This document shows, in pieces, positions 42,512 through 53,202 of a stretch of 64,000 bases of DNA (position 1 is its first letter; each line of letters begins with the position of its first letter). The position numbers were made by a program, and so were the translations under genes. Source of the DNA: Alphaproteobacteria bacterium. GTDB taxonomy: Bacteria > Pseudomonadota > Alphaproteobacteria > Rhodospirillales > Rhodospirillaceae. Under the pieces are notes generated by a model. The model was not told the DNA's origin and did not search any database. It saw only the letters and a list, made by a program, of their open reading frames with translations. Location: contig JAUVUZ010000004.1 in the NCBI GenBank assembly GCA_030604885.1, positions 108,608-172,607 on the forward strand, read 5' to 3'.

Positions 42512-44170
42512 TTATATCCGCACGATCTGCACGCAGGTGACGGGCTTTTTGCCGGTAGATGCGAGCAGGCTGCGCCGCACTGCGCGACGGACGGTTTCCT
42601 GAAGGATCCCGTCATCACGACGGCCCTTGGCGGGCGTTTGACGGACCGCTTCGATCGCGGCGTCAATCGCCTTGTCCATCGGGTCGTCGTCGTCCAGGTC
42701 GAGCAGTGCCGGCGCGGTCAAGCTTGGCGGCCGCAGCAATTCCCCCATGCCGCCGACCACCAGAGTCACGACGACGCAGCCGTTATACATGATGCGCCGC
42801 CGGTTGCGAAGGATTTCCGAATCGCGCTCAAGAATCCTGTTGCCGTCGAGGGCCAGACGGCCGCTTTGAATCGTTCCAACCTTTTCCACCGCCCCCGGCG
42901 CCAGCCGCACCAGCACCCCATCGAAGGGCACGATAACGGTCTGAATCCCCACATTTTGAGCGAGTTTGGCGTGGGCCTCGAGGTGGAGGTTCTCGCCGTG
43001 CACGGCGATCAGACTCCGGGGCCGCAGCAGCTCGTAGAATCGCGCCAGTTCGTCCTGCGCCGGGTGGCCGGAGACGTGGATGTCCGGCGCCTCCCGCGCC
43101 GTCACCACTTCGACTCCGAGAGCGGCGAAAGCGTTCTGCACCTCGAGCACCGCCTTCTCGTTTCCGGGGATCACCCGGGAGGAGAAGATCGCGGTGTCGC
43201 CCGCGCCGAAGGCGACGTTGGGGTGGGTGTTTCCGGCGATCCGCGCCAGCGCCGCGCGCGGCTCCCCCTGCGAGCCGGTGGCGACGTAGAGGATGCGGTC
43301 GTTGGGAACGTAGCCCGCCTCCGCCTCGGGGATCAGGCGGCCGGTGTCGAGGGGCCGCCCGGCGGTGGCGCAGGCTTCGAGCACGCGGTGGAGCGAGCGC
43401 CCGAGCAGGCACACCTCGCGGCCGGCGGCGCGGGCGGCGTGGATCACGCTTTCCACCCGCGCGGCGTTGCTGGCGAAGCAGCCCACCGCCACCCGCCCCC
43501 GGCACTTGGCGATCTCGCGGGCGAGCGCGGCGCGCACCGTCGCCTCCGAGCCGGAATGGCCCTTCACCTGCGCGTTGGTGGAATCGCCGATCACCGCCAG
43601 CACGCCCGCGTCGCCGATCGCCTTCAGCACCCCCTCCTCCGCCGGTTCGCCCAGCATCGGGTCCGGGTCGAGCTTCCAGTCGCCCGAGTGGACGAGGGTG
43701 CCGTAGGGGGTGTCGATGGCGAGGGCCGAAGGCTCGGGGATCGAATGGGTGAGCGCGACGAAGCGCACCGAGAACGGCCCCAACTCCACCCGGCCGTCGA
43801 GGGGCACGGCGTGGCGCGGCGGGTCGATGCCGGTTTCCTTGAGGCGGCCTTCCAGCATCGCGAGAGTGAACGGCGTGGCGTAGATCGGGCAGCCGAAGCG
43901 CGGCCAGAGATAGGCCACCGCGCCGATGTGGTCCTCGTGGGCGTGGGTGAGGATCAGCCCCTCGATGGCGGCGGAGCGCTCGGCGAGGAACGCCGGGTCC
44001 GCCATCACCAGCTCGACTCCGGGGGCCTTGTCGTCCTGGAACATGATGCCGCAGTCGACCACCAGCCAGCGGCCGTCGCAGCCGTAGGCGTAGAGGTTCA
44101 TGCCGATCTCGCCGACGCCCCCGAGCGGCGCGAACACCAGGCCCTTGTCGGGATCGGCGCGGCGGCTCAT
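42512..44170 (-). CDS. rnj: Ribonuclease J
   Basis: Metallo-beta-lactamase family RNase with endo- and 5'-exonuclease activity, used in rRNA and mRNA processing. The 552-residue protein has the metal motif HAHEDHIG at residues 76-83, HSGDWKLDPDP, the beta-CASP segment with GDSTNAQVKGHSGSE and YVATGSQGEPRAAL, and HVSGHPAQDELARFY. The C-terminal domain ends at a conserved basic region. The ATG at 44170 overlaps the coaX stop by four bases. Its presence alongside the usual RNase E is normal in alphaproteobacteria. Confidence 0.96.
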   Translation of the reverse strand: MSRRADPDKGLVFAPLGGVGEIGMNLYAYGCDGRWLVVDCGIMFQDDKAPGVELVMADPAFLAERSAAIEGLILTHAHEDHIGAVAYLWPRFGCPIYATPFTLAMLEGRLKETGIDPPRHAVPLDGRVELGPFSVRFVALTHSIPEPSALAIDTPYGTLVHSGDWKLDPDPMLGEPAEEGVLKAIGDAGVLAVIGDSTNAQVKGHSGSEATVRAALAREIAKCRGRVAVGCFASNAARVESVIHAARAAGREVCLLGRSLHRVLEACATAGRPLDTGRLIPEAEAGYVPNDRILYVATGSQGEPRAALARIAGNTHPNVAFGAGDTAIFSSRVIPGNEKAVLEVQNAFAALGVEVVTAREAPDIHVSGHPAQDELARFYELLRPRSLIAVHGENLHLEAHAKLAQNVGIQTVIVPFDGVLVRLAPGAVEKVGTIQSGRLALDGNRILERDSEILRNRRRIMYNGCVVVTLVVGGMGELLRPPSLTAPALLDLDDDDPMDKAIDAAIEAVRQTPAKGRRDDGILQETVRRAVRRSLLASTGKKPVTCVQIVRI

Positions 44171-44940
44171 CGGCCGGTGTTCCGGTCGTAGATCTGCAAC
44201 AGGCCGCGCAGGGTGAGGTCCGGGTCGAGGTGCTGGATCACGTCGGTGTGGCGGTTGAACAGGGCGGCCAAGCCGCCGGTGGCGATCACCTTCATCGGCG
44301 CGCCGTACTCCTCGGTGATGCGTTCGACGATGCCCTCGATCAGGCCGACGTAGCCCAGGAACACGCCCGACTTGATCGCGCCCACGGTGCTGGTGCCGAT
44401 CACCTTCTGCGGCGCCTCGATGGCGACGCGCGGCAGCTTGGCCGCCGCCATGTGCAGGGCTTCGAGCGAGAGGTTGATGCCCGGCGCGATGCAGCCGCCG
44501 ATGAAATCGCCCGCGTCGTTGAGCACGTCGAAGGTGGTGGCGGTGCCGAAGTCGAGCACGATCAGCGGCCCGCCGTAGGTGGCGTAGGCGGCCACCGCGT
44601 TGGCGATGCGGTCGGCGCCCGCTTCCTCGGGGTTGTCGATGCGCACCCGCACCCCCGGATCGACGCCCGGCGCGCCCACCACCAGCGGCTCCACCTTGAA
44701 GTAGCGGACGCACAGGCTGCGCAGGGAATAGACGATCGCGGGCACCACCGAGGCGACGATGGCGCCGGTGATCTCCTCGCGCTTGATGCCTTCGAGGGCC
44801 ATCAGCTGCGAAAGCCAGATGCCGAATTCGTCGGCGGTGCGGCGGGTGTCGTTGGCGGCGCGCCAGGTGGCGCGGAGCTTGCCGTCGTCGAAAATCGCGA
44901 ACACGACGTTGGTGTTGCCGGAGTCGATGGTCAGGATCAT
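44167..44940 (-). CDS. coaX: Type III pantothenate kinase
   Basis: First step of coenzyme A synthesis. The 257-residue protein has the ASKHA-fold signatures: MILTIDSGNTNVVFAIFDDG (phosphate 1), GADRIANAVAAYA, VLDFGTATTFDVL and VIATGGLAALF. CoaX lacks feedback inhibition by CoA in characterised members. The ATG at 44940 is the family start; the longer open frame runs antisense-like through birA and nuoN and is not real. It sits 20 bases after birA and overlaps rnj. Confidence 0.96.
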   Translation of the reverse strand: MILTIDSGNTNVVFAIFDDGKLRATWRAANDTRRTADEFGIWLSQLMALEGIKREEITGAIVASVVPAIVYSLRSLCVRYFKVEPLVVGAPGVDPGVRVRIDNPEEAGADRIANAVAAYATYGGPLIVLDFGTATTFDVLNDAGDFIGGCIAPGINLSLEALHMAAAKLPRVAIEAPQKVIGTSTVGAIKSGVFLGYVGLIEGIVERITEEYGAPMKVIATGGLAALFNRHTDVIQHLDPDLTLRGLLQIYDRNTGR

Positions 44941-44960
44941 TCGCGTCGGTCCCTCGCGGT

Positions 44961-45722
44961 CTAGCCGAAGAACACGTCTCCGGCATGTATCAGGCGCCTG
45001 CCTTCCGGCAGCCCGGATAGCACCAAGGCGCCGTCCGCGTCCAGGGTTTCGAAGGTTCCCTGCACGGTTTCCCCCGGCAGGCGCACCGTCACCGGCCCGC
45101 CGAGGCCGCGGGCGCGGCCGAGCCAGGCCTGCCGCAGCGGCGCGAATCCTTCCGCCCGCCACAGCTCCAGCCAGGCGGAAAAGCGGTCGAGGAACGCCTC
45201 CAGCACCGCCTCGCGGGTGGTGTCCGCCCCTTCCCGCTTCAACGACGAGGCGGGATAGAGGGTTTCGCCCTCGGGCTTCCAATCCATGTTGAGGCCGATG
45301 CCGACCACCACGCCGTCGATGCGGTCGCCGTCGCGGATGCCGCAGCCTTCCAGGAGGATGCCGCAGAGCTTGCCGTGCCGCCCGAGGAGGTCGTTGGGCC
45401 ACTTGCATTCCAGCCGCACCGCGGGCGCCACCCGCTCCACCGCCTCGGCCATCGCCACGGCGGAGAGGAAGCTCAGCTGACCGGCGGCGGCGAGGTCGCA
45501 ATCGGGGCGCGCCAGCACCGAGAACAGCAGGTTGACGCCGCCGGACTTCCACTCCCGCTCCTGGCGGCCGCGCCCGGCGGTCTGTTCGTCGGCCCACACC
45601 ACCGTGCCCTCGGGCGCCCCGGCGATGGCCATGGCGCGCAGATCGGCGTTGGTGCTGCCGGTGGAGGACAGGCGGACGAGTGCCCAGCCGGACGGCAGGG
45701 CGACGATCGGCATTTCGTTCAT
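44961..45722 (-). CDS. birA: Biotin--[acetyl-CoA-carboxylase] ligase
   Basis: Attaches biotin to the biotin carboxyl carrier protein. The 253-residue protein has the catalytic domain only: STGSTNADLRAMA, the biotin-adenylate loop TAGRGRQEREWKSGGVNLLFSV (quoted in part: AGRGRQEREW), LECKWPNDLLG and GIGLNMDW, followed by the small C-terminal SH3-like domain. It lacks the N-terminal winged helix of E. coli BirA, so it should not be a repressor. It follows nuoN directly with no gap, so it is at the tail of the nuo transcript. Confidence 0.95.
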   Translation of the reverse strand: MNEMPIVALPSGWALVRLSSTGSTNADLRAMAIAGAPEGTVVWADEQTAGRGRQEREWKSGGVNLLFSVLARPDCDLAAAGQLSFLSAVAMAEAVERVAPAVRLECKWPNDLLGRHGKLCGILLEGCGIRDGDRIDGVVVGIGLNMDWKPEGETLYPASSLKREGADTTREAVLEAFLDRFSAWLELWRAEGFAPLRQAWLGRARGLGGPVTVRLPGETVQGTFETLDADGALVLSGLPEGRRLIHAGDVFFG

Positions 45723-47171
45723 TCAGGCACCGAACAACGCGCGCGCGGCGTTCCCCGCGGCGACCACCACCTGCGGCAGCGGAAAGAGGAAGAACACCAC
45801 CACGGCGACGCTGGTGATCCCGAGCACCAGCTGCGCCTGCGGCGGCATCGGCTCGAACTGGTCGGCCGGATCGTCGAAGTAGAGCACCTTGACGATGCGG
45901 AGATAGTAGAACGCCGCCACCACGCTGGTGAGCACGCCCACCACCGCAAGGCCGATCAGCCCCGCGTCCACCGCCGCCTTGAACACGAAGAACTTGCCGA
46001 AAAAGCCCGCGAACGGCGGAATCCCGGCCATCGAGAACATCATCGTCGCCACCGCCGCGGCCATCACCGGCCGGGTCTTCGAAAGCCCGGCGAGATCGGC
46101 CACGCCCTCGACCATGCGGCCGTTGGCGCGCATCGAGAGGATCGCGGCAAAGGTGCCGACGTTCATGAACAGGTAGACGGAAAGGTAGATCAGCACCGCC
46201 GAGACGCCTTCCTCGGTGCCGACCGCGAGGCCGATCAGGGCGTAGCCGACGTGGCCGATGGAGCTGTAGGCCATCAGGCGCTTGATGTTGGTCTGCACGA
46301 TCGCGGCGAGGCCGCCCACCAGCATCGAGAGCACCGCGATGACCACCACCACCTGCTGCCACTGCGCCAGCAGGTCGCCGAACGGCGCGATCATCACGCG
46401 CAGGAACAGCGCGATCGCCGCCGCCTTGGGCGCCACCGAGAAGAACGCGGTGACCGGCGTCGGCGCGCCTTCGTAGACGTCGGGCGTCCACATGTGGAAC
46501 GGCACCGCCGAGCATTTGAACGCCAGCGCGCAGACGATGAACACCAGCCCCACCACCACGCCCGCCGACACCGGCTCCCCGGCAACGAAGCCGCGCGCCA
46601 GCACGTCGAAGTTGGTGGACCCGGCGAAGCCGTAGATCAGCGAGGCGCCGTAGAGGAACAGGCCCGAGGCGAGCGCGCCGAGGACGAAATACTTCAGCCC
46701 CGCCTCGGTGGAGCGCACCGTGTCGCGCTGATAGGCGGCGATCAAGTAGAGCGACAGGCTCTGGGTTTCGAGGGCGACGTAGAGCGACAGGAAATCGTTG
46801 GCCGACACCATCGCGCCCATGCCGAGGGCGGCGAACAGCACCAGGATCGGATATTCGTAGCGCTGGACGTTCTCCTGCTCCAGCCATTTCACCGCCAGCA
46901 CCAGGGTGACGGCGGAGGCGCCGAACACCAGCACCTTGGCGAACACCGCGAAGGCGTCGGTGATGTAGAGGCCGCCGAAGGTGACGGTGCGCAGGCCGCC
47001 GAAGGCGAGCGCCAGCGCCCCCGCCGCCACCAGCGCGGCGGCGCCGAGGTGGCCGACCAGGCGGGTGCTCTCCGCCTTGCGGAACACCCCGAGCATCAAC
47101 AGCGCCATCGCCACCAGGGCGAGGAAGATTTCGGGCAGGGCCGGAAACAGGTTGGGAATGTCGGTCGCCAT
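45723..47171 (-). CDS. nuoN: NADH-quinone oxidoreductase subunit N
   Basis: Antiporter-like proton-pumping subunit of the complex I membrane arm. The 482-residue protein has about 14 membrane helices with the conserved buried lysine/glutamate motifs of the Mrp-type family, e.g. [20 protein letters not shown] and [18 protein letters not shown]. It is the last nuo gene and abuts birA. Confidence 0.97.
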   Translation of the reverse strand: MATDIPNLFPALPEIFLALVAMALLMLGVFRKAESTRLVGHLGAAALVAAGALALAFGGLRTVTFGGLYITDAFAVFAKVLVFGASAVTLVLAVKWLEQENVQRYEYPILVLFAALGMGAMVSANDFLSLYVALETQSLSLYLIAAYQRDTVRSTEAGLKYFVLGALASGLFLYGASLIYGFAGSTNFDVLARGFVAGEPVSAGVVVGLVFIVCALAFKCSAVPFHMWTPDVYEGAPTPVTAFFSVAPKAAAIALFLRVMIAPFGDLLAQWQQVVVVIAVLSMLVGGLAAIVQTNIKRLMAYSSIGHVGYALIGLAVGTEEGVSAVLIYLSVYLFMNVGTFAAILSMRANGRMVEGVADLAGLSKTRPVMAAAVATMMFSMAGIPPFAGFFGKFFVFKAAVDAGLIGLAVVGVLTSVVAAFYYLRIVKVLYFDDPADQFEPMPPQAQLVLGITSVAVVVFFLFPLPQVVVAAGNAARALFGA

Positions 47172-47181
47172 TTCGGTGCCC

Positions 47182-48702
47182 CTATTTCATCGCCACGGCG
47201 GCGCTGGCGGCGTCGGCCACGGCGCGCGCGGTTTCGAAGTTCGCGATCAGGTTGTCCACCGAGGCGGCCATGATGTCGAGGAACGGCGCGGGATAAAGCC
47301 CCATCCACAGCACCACCACCACCAGCGGCGCGAACATCGCCATCTCGCGGCCGGTGATGTCCTGCATCGTCTTGACGTCTTCCTTGTCGAGCTTGCCGAA
47401 CACCACGCGGCGGTAGAGGAACAGCATGTACGCCGCGCCGAGGATCAGGCCGGTGGCCGCCAGCGCCGCCACCACGGTGTTGACCTGGAACGCGCCGAGG
47501 ATCACCAGCAGTTCGCCGACGAAGCCCGAGGTGCCGGGCAGCCCCACCGAGGCCATCATGAACAGCATGAACACCGCGGCATATTTCGGCATGCGGTGGA
47601 CGAGGCCGCCGTACCGCGCGATCTCGCGGGTGTGCAGGCGGTCGTAGATCACCCCGACGCACAGGAACAGCGCGCCCGCGACGACGCCGTGGGAGAGCAT
47701 CTGGAACAGCGCGCCGGTGACGCCCTGGGCGGTCATGGTGAAGATGCCGATGGTGACGAAGCCCATGTGCGCCACCGAGGAATAGGCGATCAGCTTCTTC
47801 ATGTCCTCCTGCACCAGCGCCACCAGCGAGGTGTAGATCACCGCCACCGCCGAGAGGGCGTAGATCAGCGGCGTGAAGTCGGCGCTCGCCTGCGGCAGCA
47901 TCGGCACCGAGAAGCGCAGGAAGCCGTAGGCGCCCATTTTCAGCAGCACGCCCGCCAGGATCACCGAACCGGCGGTGGGCGCCTCCACGTGGGCGTCGGG
48001 CAGCCAGGTGTGGACCGGCCACATCGGCACCTTCACCGCGAACGAGGCGAACATCGCCAGCCACAGCCAGGTCTGCACCTCGGGCGCGAAGGCGTGGTGC
48101 AGCAGCGTCGGGATGTCGGTGGTGCCCGCCTGGAAGTACATCGCCAGCAGCGCCACCAGCATCAGCACCGAACCGGCGAGGGTGTAGAGGAAGAACTTGA
48201 ACGCCGCGTAGATCCGCCGCGGCCCGCCCCACACGCCGATGAGGATGAACATCGGCACCAGCACACCCTCGAAGAACATGTAGAACAGCATGAAGTCGAG
48301 GGCGCAGAACATGCCCACCATCATGGTTTCCAGCACCAGGAAGGCGATCATGTATTCCTTCACCCGGGTGGTGATGGCGGTCCACCCGGCGAGCACGCAC
48401 ACCGGCGTGAGGAAGGTGGAGAGCAGCACGAACAGCACCGAGATGCCGTCCACCCCCATGCGGTAGGAAATGCCGGTGCCGGGCAGCCACTCGGCGTGCT
48501 CGACGAACTGGAACTCGGCGGTGCCGGTCTGGAAGCCGAACCACAGGAACAGCGACATCACGAAGGTGGCGCACGAGGTGAGCAGCGCGACGTTGCGGCT
48601 GTTGCGCACCACCACCGCCTCGTCGCCGCGGATCATCAGGATGAACGCCACGCCCACCAGCGGCAGGAAGGTGACGAGACTCAGGAGGGGCCAGTCGGTC
48701 AT
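47182..48702 (-). CDS. nuoM: NADH-quinone oxidoreductase subunit M
   Basis: Second antiporter-like subunit of complex I. The 506-residue membrane protein contains [20 protein letters not shown] and [18 protein letters not shown], the hallmark helices with the pumping lysines, and [14 protein letters not shown]. Length and helix number match the family. It is one base downstream of nuoL and 10 bases upstream of nuoN. Confidence 0.97.
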   Translation of the reverse strand: MTDWPLLSLVTFLPLVGVAFILMIRGDEAVVVRNSRNVALLTSCATFVMSLFLWFGFQTGTAEFQFVEHAEWLPGTGISYRMGVDGISVLFVLLSTFLTPVCVLAGWTAITTRVKEYMIAFLVLETMMVGMFCALDFMLFYMFFEGVLVPMFILIGVWGGPRRIYAAFKFFLYTLAGSVLMLVALLAMYFQAGTTDIPTLLHHAFAPEVQTWLWLAMFASFAVKVPMWPVHTWLPDAHVEAPTAGSVILAGVLLKMGAYGFLRFSVPMLPQASADFTPLIYALSAVAVIYTSLVALVQEDMKKLIAYSSVAHMGFVTIGIFTMTAQGVTGALFQMLSHGVVAGALFLCVGVIYDRLHTREIARYGGLVHRMPKYAAVFMLFMMASVGLPGTSGFVGELLVILGAFQVNTVVAALAATGLILGAAYMLFLYRRVVFGKLDKEDVKTMQDITGREMAMFAPLVVVVLWMGLYPAPFLDIMAASVDNLIANFETARAVADAASAAVAMK

Positions 48703-48703
48703 C

Positions 48704-50638
48704 TCATCTCACCCCTGCAAACCCGGCGACGTAGGCGGACACGAACACCGCCAGGCCGATGATCATCGCGAACGCGTAGTGATAGACGAAGCCGCTCTGC
48801 ATCAGGGCGGTGCGGCGCGCGGCCAGGCGCGTCAGCAGCGACACGCCGTCCGGGCCGAAGCGGTCGATGGTGCCCATGTCGCCCCGCTTCCACAGCATCC
48901 GCCCGAGGGCGAACGCCGGGCGCACGAACAGCACCTCGTAGACCTCGTCGAAATACCACTTGTTGAGGAGGAAGCGGTGGAGGCCGGGCGCGGCCTCGGC
49001 GAGCTTCGCCGGAATGTCGGTGCGCACCATGTAGAGCAGGTAGGCGACGAGAATGCCCGCCGCCGCCACGCCGATGGGCAGGAGCTTGACGAACGGCGGC
49101 ACGTGGTGCGCCGCCTCGATCGGGTCGTCGCCGACCACGGCGAGCGCGCCCTTCCAGAACGCCGCCCGCCCCTCGCCGACGAACGCGTCGTAGCCCAGCA
49201 TGCCCGCGAAAATCGCGCCGACCGCCAGCACCAGCAGCGGCACCAGCATCACCGGCGGGGATTCGTGGACGTGGGCCATGGTCTTCTCGTCGGCGCGGGG
49301 CTGGCCGTGGAAGGTCATGAACAGCAGGCGCCAGGAGTAGAACGCGGTGAGCAGCGCCGCCGCCGCCCCCATCCAGAACGCATACTGCCCGACCGCCGAG
49401 TGGGCGCCCCAGGCGGCTTCGAGGATCGTGTCCTTGGAGTAGTAGCCCGAGAACACCGGCAGCCCGGCGAGCGAGAGGGAGCCGATCCACATGATCGCGT
49501 AGGTGACCTTGACGTTCCGCCAGATGCCGCCCATCCGCCGCATGTCCTGCTCGTCGGACATCGCGTGGATCACCGACCCGGCGCCGAGGAACAGCATCGC
49601 CTTGAAGAACGCGTGGGTGACGAGGTGGAAGATCGCCGCGCCATAGGCGCCGACGCCGAGGGCGAAGAACATGTAGCCCAACTGCGAGCAGGTGGAATAG
49701 GCGATCACCCGCTTGATGTCGTTCTGCACGCAGCCCACCGTGGCGGCGAACAGCGCGGTGGTGGCGCCCACCACCGCGACCACCGCGAGCGCGGTTTCGG
49801 AATACTCGAACAGCGGCGACATCCGCGCCACCATGAACACTCCGGCGGTCACCATGGTGGCGGCGTGGATCAGCGCCGACACCGGGGTCGGGCCTTCCAT
49901 GGCGTCGGGCAGCCAGGTGTGCAGGCCGATCTGCGCCGACTTGCCCATGGCGCCGACGAACAGCAGCAGGCAGAGGGTGGTGAGCACCGGCAGCTCGGTG
50001 CCGAAGACGCGGAAGGTCTGCCCCGCCATCTCGGGCGCGGCGGCGAAGATGGTGTCGAAGCGGGCGCTGTCGAACGCGAGGTAGATGCCCGCGATGCCGA
50101 GCATGAAGCCGAAGTCGCCGACGCGGTTGACGACGAACGCCTTGATCGCCGCGGCGTTGGCCGAGGGCCGGTCGTTCCAGAAGCCGATCAGCAGGTAGGA
50201 CGACAGGCCCACGCCCTCCCAGCCGAAGAACATCTGCACGAGGTTGTCGGCGGTCACCAGCATCAGCATGAAGAAGGTGAACAGCGAGAGATAGGCCATG
50301 AAGCGCGGCTCGGAGGGGTCGCCGTGCATGTATCCGATGGAGTAGACGTGGACCAGCGCCGAGACGGTGGAAACGGTGAACAGCATCGCCGCGGTGAGGG
50401 TGTCGACCTTGAGCGCCCAGGAGGCCTCGAAGCTGCCGACGCGGATCCAGTCGAACAAGGTGACGGTGTAGGGTCCGTCGCCGAAGCCGACCGACCAGAG
50501 CACCGCCGCGCTCAAGCCCGCCGAGGCCAGCATCGGCAGCGAGGTGACCGCCTGCGCGCCGATCCGCCCGATGAAGCGGCCGAACAGCCCGGCGAGGATC
50601 GCGCCCAGAAGCGGCAGGAAGACGATGGCTGCGGTCAT
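48704..50638 (-). CDS. nuoL: NADH-quinone oxidoreductase subunit L
   Basis: Distal proton-pumping subunit of complex I, with the long lateral helix at the C terminus. The 644-residue protein contains [20 protein letters not shown] and [20 protein letters not shown], typical of NuoL. The C-terminal half includes a soluble loop and the last anchor helix ([17 protein letters not shown]). It lies 6 bases after nuoK. Confidence 0.97.
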   Translation of the reverse strand: MTAAIVFLPLLGAILAGLFGRFIGRIGAQAVTSLPMLASAGLSAAVLWSVGFGDGPYTVTLFDWIRVGSFEASWALKVDTLTAAMLFTVSTVSALVHVYSIGYMHGDPSEPRFMAYLSLFTFFMLMLVTADNLVQMFFGWEGVGLSSYLLIGFWNDRPSANAAAIKAFVVNRVGDFGFMLGIAGIYLAFDSARFDTIFAAAPEMAGQTFRVFGTELPVLTTLCLLLFVGAMGKSAQIGLHTWLPDAMEGPTPVSALIHAATMVTAGVFMVARMSPLFEYSETALAVVAVVGATTALFAATVGCVQNDIKRVIAYSTCSQLGYMFFALGVGAYGAAIFHLVTHAFFKAMLFLGAGSVIHAMSDEQDMRRMGGIWRNVKVTYAIMWIGSLSLAGLPVFSGYYSKDTILEAAWGAHSAVGQYAFWMGAAAALLTAFYSWRLLFMTFHGQPRADEKTMAHVHESPPVMLVPLLVLAVGAIFAGMLGYDAFVGEGRAAFWKGALAVVGDDPIEAAHHVPPFVKLLPIGVAAAGILVAYLLYMVRTDIPAKLAEAAPGLHRFLLNKWYFDEVYEVLFVRPAFALGRMLWKRGDMGTIDRFGPDGVSLLTRLAARRTALMQSGFVYHYAFAMIIGLAVFVSAYVAGFAGVR

Positions 50639-50644
50639 GATCCC

Positions 50645-50953
50645 TTAGCCTTTCATCGCGTTGATGTCTTCGACCTGGATCGAGCCGCGGTTGCGGAAGA
50701 ACACCACCAGGATCGCCAGCCCGATCGCCGCCTCGGCGGCGGCCACGGTGAGCACGAACATCACGAACACCTGCCCCACCAGATCGTTGAGGAAGGCGGA
50801 GAACGCGACGAAGTTGATGTTGACCGCGAGCAGCATCAGCTCGATCGACATCAGGATGATGATGACGTTCTTGCGGTTGAGGAAAATGCCGAACACGCCG
50901 AGGGTGAAGAGGATGGCGGCGACGGTGAGGTAATGGGCGAGGCCGATGGTCAT
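50645..50953 (-). CDS. nuoK: NADH-quinone oxidoreductase subunit K
   Basis: Small three-helix membrane subunit of complex I that carries conserved glutamates in the proton path. The 102-residue protein reads [20 protein letters not shown] at the start, with [16 protein letters not shown] (Glu in helix 2) and [17 protein letters not shown] (Glu in helix 3). The ATG at 50953 is the family start. Two bases separate it from nuoJ. Confidence 0.97.
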   Translation of the reverse strand: MTIGLAHYLTVAAILFTLGVFGIFLNRKNVIIILMSIELMLLAVNINFVAFSAFLNDLVGQVFVMFVLTVAAAEAAIGLAILVVFFRNRGSIQVEDINAMKG

Positions 50954-50955
50954 GG

Positions 50956-51564
50956 TCAGATCCCCTTCCCCGTCGCGACCTTCTTCACCTCGATGCACTC
51001 CTCGATCGGCCGCGTCGCCTGTTCGAGGGGGTTTTGGCGCTTCACCCCCTGGCGCAGGCGGTGGGTGAGCATGATCGAGCCGACCATGCCCACCAGCAAA
51101 ACGATGCCGGAGAGCTGGAAGAGGTAGACGTATTTGGTGTAGAGCACCACGCCGAGGGCCTCGGTGTTGGTGAGTTCGGACACCGGCGGGATCGGCGAGC
51201 TGGCGATCTGCGCGAAGTTGGGGTCCCACGCCCAGGCGCCGAACACCAGCGTCAACTCGGCGAACAGCACCAGCCCCACCACCGAGCCGACCGGGAACAG
51301 CTTCAGCACCCCCTGGCGCAGCGTCACCGCGTGGATGTCGAGCATCATCACCACGAACAGGAACAGCACCGCCACCGCGCCGACGTAGACGATCACCATG
51401 ATCATCGCCACGAACTCGGCGCCCAGGAGCACGAACAGCCCGGCGACGTTGAAGAACGTGAGGATCAGGAACAGCACCGAGTGGACCGGGTTCCTGGCGG
51501 TCACCACCATCGCGCCCGACGCCACCGTGAGCGCGGCAAACACATAGAACACCAGGGCGGTCAT
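50956..51564 (-). CDS. nuoJ: NADH-quinone oxidoreductase subunit J
   Basis: Membrane subunit of complex I with five helices. The 202-residue protein shows [18 protein letters not shown] and [28 protein letters not shown], including the pi-bulge helix that links the quinone site to the pumps. A strong GAGAGGAGG ribosome site precedes the ATG. A 121-base gap lies between nuoI and nuoJ, the largest inside the operon, and holds a short frame ending on the nuoJ start codon. Confidence 0.97.
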   Translation of the reverse strand: MTALVFYVFAALTVASGAMVVTARNPVHSVLFLILTFFNVAGLFVLLGAEFVAMIMVIVYVGAVAVLFLFVVMMLDIHAVTLRQGVLKLFPVGSVVGLVLFAELTLVFGAWAWDPNFAQIASSPIPPVSELTNTEALGVVLYTKYVYLFQLSGIVLLVGMVGSIMLTHRLRQGVKRQNPLEQATRPIEECIEVKKVATGKGI

Positions 51565-51685
51565 CGCCGGGCCTCCTCTCGCGGGGAGCGGAGCGCGGCG
51601 GAAGAGGTTCTGCCGGTCGTCATGATTGCGTCGTGCCCCCCGTAATCCATTCGTTCATCGTTTCTTGGTGCGGTTGCGCCGTGCC

Positions 51686-52174
51686 TCAGCGGTACGGCGC
51701 CTCCGCCTCCTGGCGCAGGGCGAGTTCCGCTTCCCAGCGGTCGCCGTTGTCGAGGAGTTTCTGCTTGTTGTAGATCAGCTCCGCCCGCCGCTCGGTGGCG
51801 AACTCGAAGTTCGGCCCCTCGACGATGGCGTCCACCGGGCAGGCCTCCTGGCACAGGCCGCAATAGATGCACTTGGTCATGTCGATGTCGTAGCGGGTGG
51901 TGCGGCGGCTGCCGTCGGCGCGCGGCTCGGCCTCGATGGTGATCGCCTGCGCCGGGCAGATCGCCTCGCACAGCTTGCAGGCGATGCAGCGTTCCTCGCC
52001 GTTGGGGTAGCGCCTGAGCGCGTGCTCGCCGCGGAAGCGGGTGGAGATCGGCCCCTTCTCGAAGGGATAGTCGATCGTCACCTTGGGCCTGAAGAAATAC
52101 TTCAGGGTCAGCGCGAAGCCCGACAGCAGTTCGAGCAGCAGGAACGAGCGAAGGGTGCGGGTGAGCGTTGCCAT
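51686..52174 (-). CDS. nuoI: NADH-quinone oxidoreductase subunit I
   Basis: Carries the two 4Fe-4S clusters N6a and N6b that pass electrons to NuoB. The 162-residue protein has two ferredoxin motifs, [12 protein letters not shown] with Cys63, 66, 69 and 73, and [16 protein letters not shown]. The N-terminal helix ([18 protein letters not shown]) lies along the membrane. The ATG at 52174 is the family start. It follows nuoH after 17 bases. Confidence 0.97.
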   Translation of the reverse strand: MATLTRTLRSFLLLELLSGFALTLKYFFRPKVTIDYPFEKGPISTRFRGEHALRRYPNGEERCIACKLCEAICPAQAITIEAEPRADGSRRTTRYDIDMTKCIYCGLCQEACPVDAIVEGPNFEFATERRAELIYNKQKLLDNGDRWEAELALRQEAEAPYR

Positions 52175-52191
52175 GGTCGGTTTCTCTCCGT

Positions 52192-53202
52192 TCACGCCGG
52201 CAGCCAGCCGAACAGATGCAGGGCCACGGCGGTCACCACCACCCAGCCCAGCGACAGCGGCAGGAAGATTTTCCAGCCCAGGCGCATCAACTGGTCGTAG
52301 CGGTAGCGCGGCACGGTGGCGCGGGCCCACAGGTAGAAGAACAGCACCAGCGCGACCTTGAGCGCGAACCACACGATCCCCGGGATCCAGTTGAGCGGCG
52401 CCACGTTCCACAGCGGCAGCCAGCCGCCGAGGAACAGGATGGTGCAGAGGCTGCTCATCAGGATCATGTTGGCGTATTCGCCGAGGAAGAACATCGCGAA
52501 GGTCATCGCCGAGTATTCGGTGTTGTAGCCGCCCACCAGCTCGGATTCCGCCTCGGGCAGGTCGAACGGGGTGCGGTTGGTCTCGGCCAGCGCCGAGATC
52601 AGGAACAGCACGAACATCGGGAAGTGCGGGATCGCGAACCACAGGCCGCTCTGCGCCTCGACGATGCGGCTGAGGTTCATCGAGCCGGAGGTGAGCAGCA
52701 CCGACACGATGATGAAGCCGATCGACACCTCGTAGGACACCATCTGCGCCGCCGAGCGCATCGCGCCGAGGAACGAGTATTTCGAGTTGGACGCCCAGCC
52801 CGCCATGATGATGCCGTAGACGCCGAGCGACGACACCGCGAACAGGTAGAGCACGCCGACGTTGATGTCGGCGATCACCCACCCGGCCGACACCGGGATC
52901 ACCGCCCAGCCGATCAGCGCGAGGGTGAAGGTGACCATCGGCGCGAGCAGGAACACCATCGGGTTGGCGCCGGTCGGCACCACGGTTTCCTTGAGGAACA
53001 GCTTGAGGCCGTCGGCCATCGGCTGCAGCAGGCCGAAGGGGCCGACGACGTTGGGGCCGCGGCGCAGGTGCATCGCCGCGATCACCTTGCGCTCGGCATA
53101 GGTGAGATACGCCACCGCCACCAGCAGCGGCACCACGAAGGCGAGGATCTTCGCCAGCATCCACGCCAGCGGCAGCAGCACGTCGTTCCAGGTGTCAGCC
53201 AT
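52192..53202 (-). CDS. nuoH: NADH-quinone oxidoreductase subunit H
   Basis: Membrane subunit that forms the quinone-binding chamber at the joint of complex I. The 336-residue protein has eight or so helices and the conserved [23 protein letters not shown] and [25 protein letters not shown] (partly quoted) loops that line the quinone channel. It overlaps the nuoG end by eight bases. Confidence 0.97.
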   Translation of the reverse strand: MADTWNDVLLPLAWMLAKILAFVVPLLVAVAYLTYAERKVIAAMHLRRGPNVVGPFGLLQPMADGLKLFLKETVVPTGANPMVFLLAPMVTFTLALIGWAVIPVSAGWVIADINVGVLYLFAVSSLGVYGIIMAGWASNSKYSFLGAMRSAAQMVSYEVSIGFIIVSVLLTSGSMNLSRIVEAQSGLWFAIPHFPMFVLFLISALAETNRTPFDLPEAESELVGGYNTEYSAMTFAMFFLGEYANMILMSSLCTILFLGGWLPLWNVAPLNWIPGIVWFALKVALVLFFYLWARATVPRYRYDQLMRLGWKIFLPLSLGWVVVTAVALHLFGWLPA

